A stretch of DNA of 64,000 nt from Methanocorpusculum labreanum Z. Its GTDB lineage: Archaea > Halobacteriota > Methanomicrobia > Methanomicrobiales > Methanocorpusculaceae. Shown in pieces: positions 1 through 8,647 of the stretch. Numbering within the stretch: the stretch's first letter is position 1; each line of letters starts with the position of its first letter. The DNA lies in contig NC_008942.1 in the NCBI RefSeq assembly GCF_000015765.1, forward strand, positions 1,627,921 through 1,691,920, given 5' to 3'. Made by a program: the position numbers and the translations under genes. A model generated the notes under the pieces. It saw only the letters and a list, made by a program, of their open reading frames with translations, made no database searches and had not been told where the DNA came from.

Positions 1-2
1 GA

Positions 3-887
3 ACCGGGATAATGAATTTCACCAAGACTGACGATCAAAACATGACGATGCCTACTATGGGAGGCGGAGGAATGGAAGGAGGGATGAGCGGCAGCGGCGG
101 AGGTGCGGATCTTGTCTATATCGATGACGATATCGACAGTTATGATCAGATCTTCGATAATGCGGTTACTGATGCGAAGAAGTCGGATGAAAAACGCGTG
201 ATTACAGCGATCAGGAATCTGAATGAAGGCACCTATCTGGAGACCTACGTCGATGTTGACGAGGTGCTGAGATACTTTGCGGCGAATACGGCTCTGGTGA
301 ATCTGGATAGTTACGTGAGTTCGATGAAGCACAATTACTATCTGTACGAGGAGGATGGTCAGATTTCGATCCTGCCGTGGGATTTCAATCTGGCATTTGC
401 TGCCTACGGAATCAGTGATGCGAGCGAGGCGGTGAATTTCCCGATCGATACGCCGGTCGCAAGCGGTGTTTCTCTTGATGAACGGCCGCTGATCGGCGTT
501 CTGCTGGAAAACGAGGAGTATAAGGAGCTCTATCACGCGTATCTGGAAAAGATCGCGACCGAGTTCTACGGGGATTCGTTCGATGAGCGGATCGCGGCGA
601 TCGATGCACTGATAGGTGATTACGTGGAATCCGATCCGACGGCGTTCTATACGTATGATGAGTATAAGACCGGGATCACCACGCTTGTGGAGTACGGCGA
701 TCTGAGGGCAGAGAGTATTCTCGGTCAGCTGAATGATACGATTCCGTCGACCGAGGAGGAACAGACCGCGAATCCCGATCTTTTGGTGGATGCATCGGAT
801 CTCAATCTTTCAGCGATGGGATCCATGAGTGGAGGCGGCGGGGCGTTCCCTATGGGGACACCCTCAGTGGAGCAAGGTCGAGTGTAA
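3..887 (+). CDS. CotH-kinase family protein, 3' part (cut by window edge)
   Basis: The reading frame is open to the left edge, so only the C-terminal ~295 residues are visible. The segment running through YYLYEEDG to LPWDFNLAF (PWD near residue 121 counting from the first visible Met) is the hallmark of CotH-like atypical protein kinases, in which an acidic residue follows the PW. A Gly/Met-rich low-complexity insert (visible residues 10-31) and a Gly-rich tail are typical of archaeal surface-associated members. The last residues (PSVEQGRV) come from a repeat inserted at 861-904, so the natural C-terminus is probably lost. The family is known for protein phosphorylation in spore coats; the role in archaea is not established. 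Confidence 0.75.
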   Translation, partial: TGIMNFTKTDDQNMTMPTMGGGGMEGGMSGSGGGADLVYIDDDIDSYDQIFDNAVTDAKKSDEKRVITAIRNLNEGTYLETYVDVDEVLRYFAANTALVNLDSYVSSMKHNYYLYEEDGQISILPWDFNLAFAAYGISDASEAVNFPIDTPVASGVSLDERPLIGVLLENEEYKELYHAYLEKIATEFYGDSFDERIAAIDALIGDYVESDPTAFYTYDEYKTGITTLVEYGDLRAESILGQLNDTIPSTEEEQTANPDLLVDASDLNLSAMGSMSGGGGAFPMGTPSVEQGRV

Positions 888-904
888 GCGAGAACTTACG
901 ACTG
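861..904 (+). repeat. Hairpin-type dispersed repeat inserted in the CotH gene
   Basis: The block opens with CCCTCAGTGGAGCAAG and ends in GCGAGAACTTACGACTG, with a 5-bp stem (GTAAG 884-888, CTTAC 895-899). The same frame, with a different stem, recurs at 11541-11583 (CCCTCAGCGGAGCAAG, then AAACTTGCGACTG). After it, bases 914-964 would read APMGNQDFGNQTMPGEM in another frame, which resembles the Gly/Met-rich style of the CotH protein and suggests the interrupted tail. Confidence 0.6.
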
Positions 905-1130
905 GGCGGGGTGGCCCCTATGGGCAATCAGGATTTCGGGAATCAGACGATGCCTGGTGAGATGACGCGGCGAATATCCCAGAAAAAAGAAGATGTCACC
1001 CTAACCCGACTATTTTTGTATCGTAAAACACCCACATCCACTCACTGATCACCGCGGTTCCGCTAAAATCGGAGGCACTATCGCACCGCGCGGTTCGGGA
1101 TTTATATTGGTATATGATGATGTTGTATAT

Positions 1131-1463
1131 ATGTCAGAAAAAGACAATGAATTAGATGTTGATTTCACCATTCTCGAGAAAGATGTTCTGTATTTTTCAG
1201 GAATAACCTACGTTTTCAATGAAAACCAAGTAGCTCATATTGAGGGAGCAGAAGAGGCATTTCCAAAAGGGTATGGAAATTCCGAGATATATCCCGATCA
1301 ACCACTGGACGAAATACCGGCCATGGAAATCTGTATCACGCAAAAACAGATGGATATTATTGATGAACAGCGCAAAGCACTCAATATTGAGTGGGATGCC
1401 TGCCTCGCCCGTATTATTGCCCGCGGCTTTGCTGCGGTCGCTGCCGATGGGCAGGGTCTGTAA
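1131..1463 (+). CDS. Hypothetical protein, possible ribbon-helix-helix C-terminus
   Basis: This is a 110-residue acidic protein without a recognised family. The ATG at 1131 is preferred over a TTG at 1107 because a TATA-like TTTATATT at 1101-1108 lies about 27 nt upstream, fitting a leaderless transcript. Residues ~70-105 (ICITQKQMDIIDEQ followed by WDACLARIIARGFAA) have a strand-helix-helix pattern like RHH DNA-binding proteins; that resemblance is an inference from pattern only. It stands alone between repeats. Confidence 0.55.
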   Translation: MSEKDNELDVDFTILEKDVLYFSGITYVFNENQVAHIEGAEEAFPKGYGNSEIYPDQPLDEIPAMEICITQKQMDIIDEQRKALNIEWDACLARIIARGFAAVAADGQGL

Positions 1464-1539
1464 CTCCAGACAGGAAACGGGGAAGGAGCCCCTTTTCTTT
1501 TTATCTCTGCTGATCGTACGTTGGTCTAGCCTGGCTAAC

Positions 1540-1770
1540 GCCCGATCCCAAACGCCTTCAACCCGCAATCGCAAATCAAAGATTTGCTCGCAAGGCAAAG
1601 CCTTGCTCGACTAAGGGACCTAAAGGTCCCCGCCTCCGCTGAGGGCGAGCCTTCGGGGCAGCCCGCCTCCGCTAAGGTCGCCGACTCGTTCACAAACCTT
1701 CGGTTTGCTCTCCGACTCGGGTCTACGGCCCTTACTTGTTCACAAACCTGCCTTCATGCCAAACATCGCA
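1540..1770. repeat. Array of short hairpins with varying stems
   Basis: This gene-free stretch between 1463 and 1828 is packed with small perfect palindromes: GCAAATCAAAGATTTGC (~1571), GCAAGGCAAAGCCTTGC (~1589), GGGACCTAAAGGTCCC (~1615) and CAAACCTTCGGTTTG (~1697). The stem sequences differ, but the loops are AAA or TTC-like and the linkers (CGCCTCCGCT, GACTCG) recur. Similar arrays lie at 9640-9707, 10740-10875 and 11465-11705. Confidence 0.65.
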
Positions 1771-1827
1771 CTTCGAACTATCCGGTTAAACCGGACTGTT
1801 GGAATGTTATTTAAAAAATTATCCATT

Positions 1828-2262
1828 TTACTTACACTCGTGATCTTCGCTGGAATCGGATTTCGGGAGATTCAACAGCGTATTTAGTACCTCTTCCAGT
1901 TCATCCTCATCCTCTGTATTTTCCCGCTCCAGCTCCCGTGCCTCGAACACCTCGAACTCCCGCGAAGCCTTACTCTTTGCCCGCTCCATCGAAACTCTCC
2001 CGGCATTAGCAAGAATACTCATATCATTCAGTCGAAGAATCGCCTCCAGCTTCACCTCCCAGTCATGCATCGTCATAACCTTCCTGGAACGTGCCTGCTG
2101 CTCCGCATACTCCAGAAACTGATTCACCAGCGAATTCATCGTCGTAAGCTCCTCGCTCGAAAGATAATTTTTCGCCGTCAAAACATCAGCCTGACGAATC
2201 TTCCCGTTTGGACTCTCCTTCCACGTCGAAAGCCCCATATGCGGTAGATCCGCATTTGCCCG
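1828..2262 (-). pseudogene. rhuM-family protein, 3' remnant
   Basis: The C-terminal ~144 codons of a RhuM (virulence RhuM/Fic-DOC associated) protein are open. They include LPHMGLSTWKESPNGKI, a KNYLSSEEL segment, MTMHDWEVKLEAILRLN and a Lys/Glu-rich tail, all characteristic of the family. The N-terminal two thirds of the protein are absent: homology starts abruptly near 2262, where the sequence is joined to the unrelated upstream gene in a different frame. It is therefore a truncated remnant without its own start. Confidence 0.7.
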
Positions 2263-3238
2263 CAGCATCAGGAGAGGTAAACAGATCATCATAGGTCTCA
2301 AAGTATTTGTCTGTTTCAATGCTGTATTCCTTAAGCGTGTCCAATCTCCAGCAAAGTGATTCTGCAGCACATCTCATCAGCCTACACTGAATATCTTCTG
2401 GAAAATCTGCTTCTCTTGTGGAAAGAATTGCATAGAGTTCATCAATCTCCCAGAGGATATAACTGCTATTTTCAACATTTTCCCAAGATCCATATCTCTG
2501 AACTAATTCAGACTTATACGCTGCAATAATCTCTTTAACAGCAGCGAGACTTGCATTCCAGACAGGACGTGATCCTTCCAGGGGTTCATAGAGTAACTTT
2601 TCTCTGACATATCCGTATTTTGCAAAAATATCAGTCATTTTTCGATCACGATGTGCGTCAATATATTTTTTAAATCTGACATCCAATTCCGTTGAAATAG
2701 TATTCAGGCCTTTTATTACCTCTTCGTGTTGTTTATCCAGATTCTTCATAATATCAACATCCATCATTTCCCCATTTATTTCATTGTTCCATGCTGCATA
2801 CTTAAAAGAGGATTTAGACAAACCATGACGTGCAAGTTGAAAATACGTGTAATCCTCGGGTTTTTTCTTACCCTGGTCTCTTTTAGTAGGATGTCCCGCC
2901 ACATCATTTCTTATCTCGCGAATTGCATGCATATCTGGAAAATCGGTATGTATTGTTATTTTTGGCAATTCCAATGCGGCGTTGGCATTCACTAAAGCAT
3001 CCTGCTGAACAAATAATGCTTGTAATAGCCCATAGATGGCGAGAAACTTTCCTCTCATATCCTCTGGAAACTCGCTTTCTCGGAAATACTGTATCATCTC
3101 CTCAGTATCCTGCAAAGTATCCAGAGAAACACAGAGCATGTTCCAGTTTTCTTTCTTTTGATAAATGAGATTATAGGTTTCCGTCCTCATAATATGAGCT
3201 CTAATTTGCCGGATAGTGGTATCAAAATCTGCATTCAT
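2186..3238 (-). CDS. HEPN-like hypothetical protein with chimeric C-terminus
   Basis: The product is 350 residues with no family I can name firmly. Residues ~105-125 contain IREIRNDVAGHPTKR, an R-x5-H arrangement like the catalytic motif of HEPN RNases, within a mostly helical protein; the assignment to HEPN is inference. The start ATG overlaps the stop of the preceding membrane-protein gene by ATGA, so it is the last gene of the operon starting at 5883. The final ~27 residues (from about 2270 down) are read out of frame from the rhuM remnant, so the native C-terminus has been replaced. Confidence 0.6.
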   Translation of the reverse strand: MNADFDTTIRQIRAHIMRTETYNLIYQKKENWNMLCVSLDTLQDTEEMIQYFRESEFPEDMRGKFLAIYGLLQALFVQQDALVNANAALELPKITIHTDFPDMHAIREIRNDVAGHPTKRDQGKKKPEDYTYFQLARHGLSKSSFKYAAWNNEINGEMMDVDIMKNLDKQHEEVIKGLNTISTELDVRFKKYIDAHRDRKMTDIFAKYGYVREKLLYEPLEGSRPVWNASLAAVKEIIAAYKSELVQRYGSWENVENSSYILWEIDELYAILSTREADFPEDIQCRLMRCAAESLCWRLDTLKEYSIETDKYFETYDDLFTSPDAAGKCGSTAYGAFDVEGESKREDSSG

Positions 3239-4221
3239 TCTTTACTCATCTCCTCACATTCATCAGCACTCTCCAACTTGTTATACAAACTCTCATCTGA
3301 ATGAATTTTCAAATCATTTTTAAAGTCATCCAGGGTTACATCCTTAAAAATATAAGGAGCACTAGTCCAAGGCACATGACAAAATACTTCGCATCTTTCC
3401 ACTCCATTTTCGGTTATTATCTTGCATTTTGATACGCCGTCTTTATCAATAATCTCAGTAAACCCGCATATTTCATTTAGAACTGAGGCTTTAAACCACT
3501 GTCCAGCAAGATTCCGGTAATAGGTTGTTACTACTATCTTTGGATGCGGTGTGCTACAACGAATTTTTGCCCCCATAATATTCCCCGACTCGTCAAACCC
3601 TATTCCAAGTCTCTTACATAAAGGCGAAGATCGTTTTACAGTAAACTCAAGACACAAATCAATTTGACCGTCTTTCAAAAGATAAGAAAATGAATCACGA
3701 TATGAACTTGATTTCATTATCACGGTTTCGTCACCATCTGTTTTTGGGATCTCAATATAACCAAATAAAAATACAGATAGTGCCGGTTCGTTCGATATAT
3801 TAACACATTTACAACGAACCTGCAGGTGTCCAGTCAACAACTTTGAGAGCTCAAGATTTCTTACTATATTTGTTGAAAGAATTGAGGGAATAACTAAGGG
3901 TTGTTTGTCCAGTTGAATCTGCTTTGATAATAACTTCGTCTGTTCTTCAGCCTGTTCTAATGATTTCTCCGAAGCCTTTGCCATAGAGTGAGTAAATATT
4001 ACATAGCTAATTGTCACGCCAACTAAAATCACCGAGGCAAAAAACGAAAGAACACCGGAATACATATTTGCCCACTCCCAAAACCCTTCGGCATCGACAA
4101 TCCCGCTCGCGCCAAGTCCCAAGAAAAATCCAATCACGCCAAACAGAAGGATCAGCACGCCGATCATCCAATTGGACTTGATTCTCTTACCAGCATTCCC
4201 GCTCTCTTCACTCATTCCCAT
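3235..4221 (-). CDS. Two-helix membrane protein of a putative defence/TA operon
   Basis: The product is 328 residues. After a short polar N-terminus there are two hydrophobic helices (about WMIGVLILLFGVIGFFLGLG and SGVLSFFASVILVGVTISYV), then a coiled-coil-like stretch (KASEKSLEQAEEQTKLLSKQ) and a large soluble domain. The start at 4221 follows a GGGGTG ribosome site and lies one base after the PIN gene's stop; its own stop overlaps the next start (ATGA). The fold is not recognised. Its context suggests the membrane-facing component of the operon, but no activity can be read from the sequence. Confidence 0.7.
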   Translation of the reverse strand: MGMSEESGNAGKRIKSNWMIGVLILLFGVIGFFLGLGASGIVDAEGFWEWANMYSGVLSFFASVILVGVTISYVIFTHSMAKASEKSLEQAEEQTKLLSKQIQLDKQPLVIPSILSTNIVRNLELSKLLTGHLQVRCKCVNISNEPALSVFLFGYIEIPKTDGDETVIMKSSSYRDSFSYLLKDGQIDLCLEFTVKRSSPLCKRLGIGFDESGNIMGAKIRCSTPHPKIVVTTYYRNLAGQWFKASVLNEICGFTEIIDKDGVSKCKIITENGVERCEVFCHVPWTSAPYIFKDVTLDDFKNDLKIHSDESLYNKLESADECEEMSKE

Positions 4222-4222
4222 T

Positions 4223-4843
4223 TCACACCCCAGAATAATCCGACCTGCTCTCAGGAGAAACCATAACAACGATCTCCTCAACCTCAGAAACTACCCCAAA
4301 ACCCTCAGCATACAAAGGACTCTCCTCCAAAACCGCATCCTCCGATGACGTCTCAGAATACTTTTCCAAATATTTTTTGCAGTCATACCGTTTCTTCAAA
4401 AATGTCGAACCAAGCTGATCAAAAATGCGGCATGCCCTCTTGTGAGAAATAATACCCTCCTGCATCATCATACCGACAACATCAGGAAGCGGAATACGCT
4501 GCCAGCCCTCTCGTTCCATCTCCGAAATCATCTTCTTATCCTCAGTAATAAGGGGGATGCCAGTATCCCTGCAGAGGATCAGCAACCCAGCATCATATAT
4601 ACTGAGACCTCTTCGTTTTCTCATCAGGGATGCCGCATCCGACATCTGCGTCCCAGATAAACTCATCGTCTGCAGACCGTAACCGGCCATTTCCTCCCAT
4701 GACGGTCGCTTCATTTCCGTCTCCTTAATCAAATCAAGCGTAAAGGACTCTCCCACATTCCCGAAAAACTCCTCTTGGATCGAAAGATCCAAAAAGTATG
4801 TGAGCCCGTTCATATCAAGCAAAACCTGGTTAAACAGACTCAT
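4223..4843 (-). CDS. PIN-domain-like protein, probable toxin-type RNase
   Basis: The product is 206 residues. LSIYDAGLLILCRDTGIPLITEDKKM (about residues 80-105) matches the conserved central part of PIN nucleases, where Asp residues coordinate the metal (YDA, and the D of TED). LLDMNGLTYFLD near the N-terminus provides the first Asp. It has an additional ~80-residue C-terminal extension. The ATG overlaps the stop of the XRE-ImmA/IrrE gene (4840-4843), so the two are translationally coupled, as in toxin-antitoxin pairs. Confidence 0.7.
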   Translation of the reverse strand: MSLFNQVLLDMNGLTYFLDLSIQEEFFGNVGESFTLDLIKETEMKRPSWEEMAGYGLQTMSLSGTQMSDAASLMRKRRGLSIYDAGLLILCRDTGIPLITEDKKMISEMEREGWQRIPLPDVVGMMMQEGIISHKRACRIFDQLGSTFLKKRYDCKKYLEKYSETSSEDAVLEESPLYAEGFGVVSEVEEIVVMVSPESRSDYSGV

Positions 4844-5883
4844 GCAACCTCCCCGGACAGACTCGTAAAGGAGATCTTCTCTCCAAGAAGCTCACGCCCC
4901 TTACTTGCCGAAATGATTCCCTCGGAAACAGCCCGGCGAACCAGAAGTTCCACGCGTTTCGGCTCCTCCGTATGCAAATATGCCTCACCGTTGGAACGAA
5001 CACTCCATCTCTTCTCCTTGTCAGCCTTCATGAGTTTCTTCTTCGTCTTCTCATCTATGATCTTGAGCGACTCCATCCGGACCAGAAGAGCGAAAACGCT
5101 CATCCCATACTTCTCCCGAAGCAAAAGCAGCTCCTCTTTTGTGAAATCCGTTCGATGCACCCCAGTATCCTTCACCAGCATCTGCATTGGAGCCAGCAAA
5201 GCAGCAGCAAACCTGTTTGCCGCCATCTCGGCATCACACCATCCGCGATTCACAAAATAATGCCCGAGTTCATGTGCCAGAGAAAACCGCTGACGTTCCT
5301 TTGGAGCATTTTTCCTCAATACGATCACGGTACCTATACTCTCATGTGGAAAAGTCACAGCTTCAAAATTATCCGGCCCATCCACAAGCATGATCTTAAA
5401 CCCGTTATCCTCCGCAGTAGACATCAGATTGTCGATCGGATCCAGACCGAGGTTCCACTTTTTCCGAACCTCGAAAGCGAGGGCTTCAATATCCTCATGA
5501 AAATCCTTTACATCCCATTTGAGATCAGAATAATCCACCATCTCATCAGGAATATCCATGATTGACATGATCTCCAGATATTTTTCCAGAAGCTCCTGGG
5601 TCCGTGCAATGATCTGTTTTTCTTCCTTCTTCGGCAGTTTTTCCTTAGGATTCGCAAGCCTGAACTGAGGCGTCGATGCCAAAACAACCGAAGTCTCGCG
5701 AAAGAAATAATCAATATCGACATGGAGAGCGCGGCTCAGTGAAATCAGCGTACTGGACGATGGACTGATTTTCCCAGCCTCATATTTGGAAATGGTCATT
5801 TTTTCTACCGAAACCAGTTCACCGAGCTCTTCTTGGGTCAGCCCGGAAAGTTTTCTTGCTTGTTTCAACCTTTCACCAAACAT
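4840..5883 (-). CDS. XRE-family HTH fused to ImmA/IrrE metallopeptidase
   Basis: The product is 347 residues. Residues 1-60 form a Cro/cI helix-turn-helix (LSGLTQEELGELVSVEKMTI, then YEAGKISPS). Residues ~145-260 form an ImmA/IrrE (COG2856) domain with the zinc motif HELGH at about 205. Such fusions act as regulators or antitoxins that can be inactivated by proteolysis. It is the first gene of a four-gene operon with ATGA overlaps (PIN, membrane protein, HEPN-like) and probably autoregulates from the region at 5884-5990. Confidence 0.9.
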   Translation of the reverse strand: MFGERLKQARKLSGLTQEELGELVSVEKMTISKYEAGKISPSSSTLISLSRALHVDIDYFFRETSVVLASTPQFRLANPKEKLPKKEEKQIIARTQELLEKYLEIMSIMDIPDEMVDYSDLKWDVKDFHEDIEALAFEVRKKWNLGLDPIDNLMSTAEDNGFKIMLVDGPDNFEAVTFPHESIGTVIVLRKNAPKERQRFSLAHELGHYFVNRGWCDAEMAANRFAAALLAPMQMLVKDTGVHRTDFTKEELLLLREKYGMSVFALLVRMESLKIIDEKTKKKLMKADKEKRWSVRSNGEAYLHTEEPKRVELLVRRAVSEGIISASKGRELLGEKISFTSLSGEVA

Positions 5884-5990
5884 AACGTATCACCAAATCA
5901 CGGTTTACTGAAATCTATTTTTTAATAAATTTGTAACCTAATGTAATCATACGCACCTTCACTATATAAATCTATTTGTGATGAAAAAAA
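5884..5990 (-). promoter_or_regulatory. Promoter/operator of the XRE-ImmA/IrrE operon
   Basis: Read on the minus strand, a TATA box TTTATATAG lies at about 5961-5969. Between it and the ATG at 5883 are AT-rich near-repeats (AAATCTATTT at about 5911 and 5969, plus strand) and paired TCACCAAATCACGG / CACAAA motifs that could bind the encoded HTH protein. The operator assignment is inferred. Confidence 0.45.
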
Positions 5991-6054
5991 CCGGCAAATA
6001 ATAACTGTAAATCAAGATAATAATCACAAAAAAGTAAGCAAACACAGTAAATAA

Positions 6055-6177
6055 CTACGTTTCAGAAATAAGAACGGGTTGCTGAAAAACATCTGGAGAG
6101 GGCACGTATCCAACCAGAGCCCCGTTCATTTCATCCAGAATCTGCTGATCATGCTCGCGTGGGCTGCGAACAAAAAA
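6055..6177 (-). other. In-frame coding-like extension after the RHH stop codon
   Basis: Immediately after the TGA of the ribbon-helix-helix gene (6178-6180) the same frame stays open for ~40 codons to a TAG at 6055-6057. It reads like protein (EHDQQILDEMNGALVGYVPS, then an 11-residue tail). It could be a separate very small gene starting at an internal ATG, or the old C-terminus cut off by a nonsense mutation. There is no clear start or ribosome site. Confidence 0.25.
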
Positions 6178-6423
6178 TCACCCCAACCTTCTGCACAGCT
6201 CCTTTTGGATCTCCGGATCCTGCAGCATTGCAAGCATCTTCGCCTTCTCCGCATCGATCCCCATATCTCTTCTGGCAAGATCCGTCAGAATCGTCGCCGT
6301 CAGATAATCACTGATCGACTCAAACTGCGGCTTCTCTCCCTTCGTCAAAGCAACCACGCGGTCATAAACCTCCCAGCTCACCCGTGTGCTCAGCAAAGGC
6401 TTCTTACTTTTCACTGCGACCAT
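6178..6423 (-). CDS. Ribbon-helix-helix DNA-binding protein
   Basis: The product is 81 residues. The N-terminus KKPLLSTRVSWEVYDRVVAL, followed by a helix, has the strand-helix-helix pattern of RHH regulators and antitoxins. The C-terminus is charged. The start at 6423 is chosen because a TATA box (TATATAAG on the minus strand, ~6436-6444) lies just upstream with almost no leader; the longer open frame to 6630 has no such signal and overlaps a likely gene on the plus strand. Confidence 0.65.
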   Translation of the reverse strand: MVAVKSKKPLLSTRVSWEVYDRVVALTKGEKPQFESISDYLTATILTDLARRDMGIDAEKAKMLAMLQDPEIQKELCRRLG

Positions 6424-6519
6424 GTCTGTATGTAAACTTATATACGCATGAGTATATAATACCAATACAAAACAACAGCAATTAAATATCCTCATGACAT
6501 AATTACTCTTGTAACCCCA

Positions 6520-6741
6520 ATGGAACCAAAACTCGGCGGGGCAAATACCTATCTGAATCAGAATAACCACACTACTTACCGGCAGCATCTGGCAGAGGGG
6601 AGCCACAGGCAGTACCCCGAAGCACAGCAAGGCATTTTGGCCCAGATAGACTACAGGGATCCCAGCATCCAGACCCTGTTTTCACCACTTATTCTTGGAT
6701 GCATCAAAGAGATCCTGGAAAAAGGACGGGACAAAACCTGA
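6520..6741 (+). CDS. Small hypothetical protein
   Basis: The product is 73 residues and polar, beginning MEPKLGGANTYLNQNN. The C-terminal half contains a possible amphipathic helix (LILGCIKEILEKG). A TATA-like TTAAATAT at 6482-6489 stands about 33 nt before the ATG. I recognise no family and no partner; it diverges from the RHH gene. Confidence 0.45.
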   Translation: MEPKLGGANTYLNQNNHTTYRQHLAEGSHRQYPEAQQGILAQIDYRDPSIQTLFSPLILGCIKEILEKGRDKT

Positions 6742-7229
<488 letters not shown>

Positions 7230-7388
7230 GTGATCAAGATAGCACAGATATTCTCGCTCTATGTCGGAGAAGTCGACAGAAAAACCTTCGAAGCCTTCTC
7301 CAGAAAGTATCCAAGACCGCACACATCGAAAATGATCCTCGGTCTCATGAGAAAACACCTAAACGACCACGGAGAACCTGATGCCTGA
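7230..7388 (+). CDS. Small hypothetical protein, first gene of virus-like cluster
   Basis: A GTG-started frame encodes 52 residues (IKIAQIFSLYVGEVDRKTFE and onward, ending HLNDHGEPDA). The motif spacing KTFEAFSRKYPRPHTSKMIL resembles the N-terminal part of the next protein (YQYKEQFGKDASPMIVGFM), suggesting related small proteins. Its stop lies 8 bases inside the next gene. The frame is open back to 7197, so the true start is uncertain. Confidence 0.5.
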   Translation: MIKIAQIFSLYVGEVDRKTFEAFSRKYPRPHTSKMILGLMRKHLNDHGEPDA

Positions 7389-7746
7389 CTACAAAGTCTA
7401 CATCCCCGAAGCAAAAGCCGGCCTTCTCTACCAGTACAAAGAACAGTTCGGCAAAGACGCCTCGCCCATGATCGTCGGATTCATGGAACAAAGCGTTATC
7501 CAAACGCCGAAGATCCGTGAAAACCCCGAGGAAACGACCCGCTTCATTTACGAAATCTACTTCGGCGACATCGAAAACGAACGCGAATTCTCCGACCTCC
7601 TTGGAGGCAGGGAAAACATGAAAGCAGCACTCCTCAATCGGACGGCTGAACTCTGCAGAAAATACCCGGCTCTCTACCCGGAAGTCATCGCCCAGCTGAA
7701 CAAAGACCATCCAAACCTTGCAAAAATCACAGGAATTACACAATGA
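7381..7746 (+). CDS. Hypothetical protein of virus-like cluster
   Basis: The product is 121 residues, soluble and without a recognised domain. The N-terminus (YKVYIPEAKAGLLYQYKEQF) has a strand-helix pattern that could be RHH-like. It overlaps both neighbours by a few bases, so it is part of one tightly packed transcription unit running to 9617. Confidence 0.6.
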   Translation: MPDYKVYIPEAKAGLLYQYKEQFGKDASPMIVGFMEQSVIQTPKIRENPEETTRFIYEIYFGDIENEREFSDLLGGRENMKAALLNRTAELCRKYPALYPEVIAQLNKDHPNLAKITGITQ

Positions 7747-8123
7747 GACAGAACAGAAAGAAACAAACCACAAGTAGCGAAACCATTCGCGAAAAACATG
7801 CCTGCCCGATGACCGTCGCGAAACAGAATCAGGGAACAGGCAACAACAGATTCGACCCGAAAACACAAAAATCCACCGGGCCGGAGATCCACATCGTCAC
7901 CGGGTTCTCGTATGCCGCCACCCCGGGCCTTTATTCCCATCTCGAACATTTCGACCCGGTAGAACGCACCGTTTTCAGCGCGATCTTAAACGACGCACAC
8001 TACGACATCGCCCAGACGATTCTCTCGATCCTCGCTGCAAAGGGCGTCGCCGTTTCTTCGCTGGACGGAGAATCCCTCCGGGTGACGATCCGGTTCCTCA
8101 AAAACATCCCGGAGGCACCATGA
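7743..8123 (+). CDS. Hypothetical protein of virus-like cluster
   Basis: The product is 126 residues. The first ~50 are polar, lysine- and threonine-rich and probably disordered. The rest (residues ~55-126, FSYAATPGLYSHLEHFDPVE onward) is likely folded. The ATG overlaps the previous stop and its own stop overlaps the HNH gene (ATGA). I recognise no family. Confidence 0.6.
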   Translation: MRQNRKKQTTSSETIREKHACPMTVAKQNQGTGNNRFDPKTQKSTGPEIHIVTGFSYAATPGLYSHLEHFDPVERTVFSAILNDAHYDIAQTILSILAAKGVAVSSLDGESLRVTIRFLKNIPEAP

Positions 8124-8647
8124 CCCAGGAACATAAACCCTGCCTGGGTCTCCGGCTCGCCGACCGGGTGATCCTCTCGCGGGTCCTTGCCGGGACCTGG
8201 AGAGTCGACGGGGAAAACGGCGAGATCATCTCGCGAAATACAGGAAAGCCCCTGAGCTTTTCCCGTAAGAACAACGGGTATCGTTCGATTCGGGCCAAGT
8301 ATAAGGGGTTCATGGTGGACATCACGAAACACCGGGCCGTCTACATCGGCGGGACCTGCAGAACGATGGACGATCTTCCGGTCGATCTGAACCTCCATAT
8401 TGACCACATCAACGGGAACATCGATGACTGCCGGCTCGCAAACCTCCGGCTGATTCCGTGCTGGGACAACAACCACCCGCAGTCGGGGCGAAAACTGCGG
8501 ATATTCACGGACGAGCAGGTTGGAGAGATCCGACGACGATACGCAAAGGGCGAACCCCCGCGGATCCTTGCGGTGGATTTTGGTGTGGCCAGGAGCACGA
8601 TTCACCGGATCGTTTCCCGGCGGAGCTATGCGGAGGTGGGTCTGTGA
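8120..8647 (+). CDS. HNH endonuclease with C-terminal helix-turn-helix
   Basis: The product is 175 residues. Residues ~90-115 carry the HNH core: HIDHINGNIDDCRLANL, then RLIPCWDNN. It follows a ~70-residue domain (RNTGKPLSFSRKNNGYRSI) like the substrate-binding part of phage and intron HNH enzymes. Residues ~135-170 (EIRRRYAKGEPPRILAVDFG and VARSTIHRIVSRRSY) form a resolvase-type HTH. Such proteins are common in phages and homing elements. It sits fourth in the overlapping cluster. Confidence 0.88.
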   Translation: MTQEHKPCLGLRLADRVILSRVLAGTWRVDGENGEIISRNTGKPLSFSRKNNGYRSIRAKYKGFMVDITKHRAVYIGGTCRTMDDLPVDLNLHIDHINGNIDDCRLANLRLIPCWDNNHPQSGRKLRIFTDEQVGEIRRRYAKGEPPRILAVDFGVARSTIHRIVSRRSYAEVGL

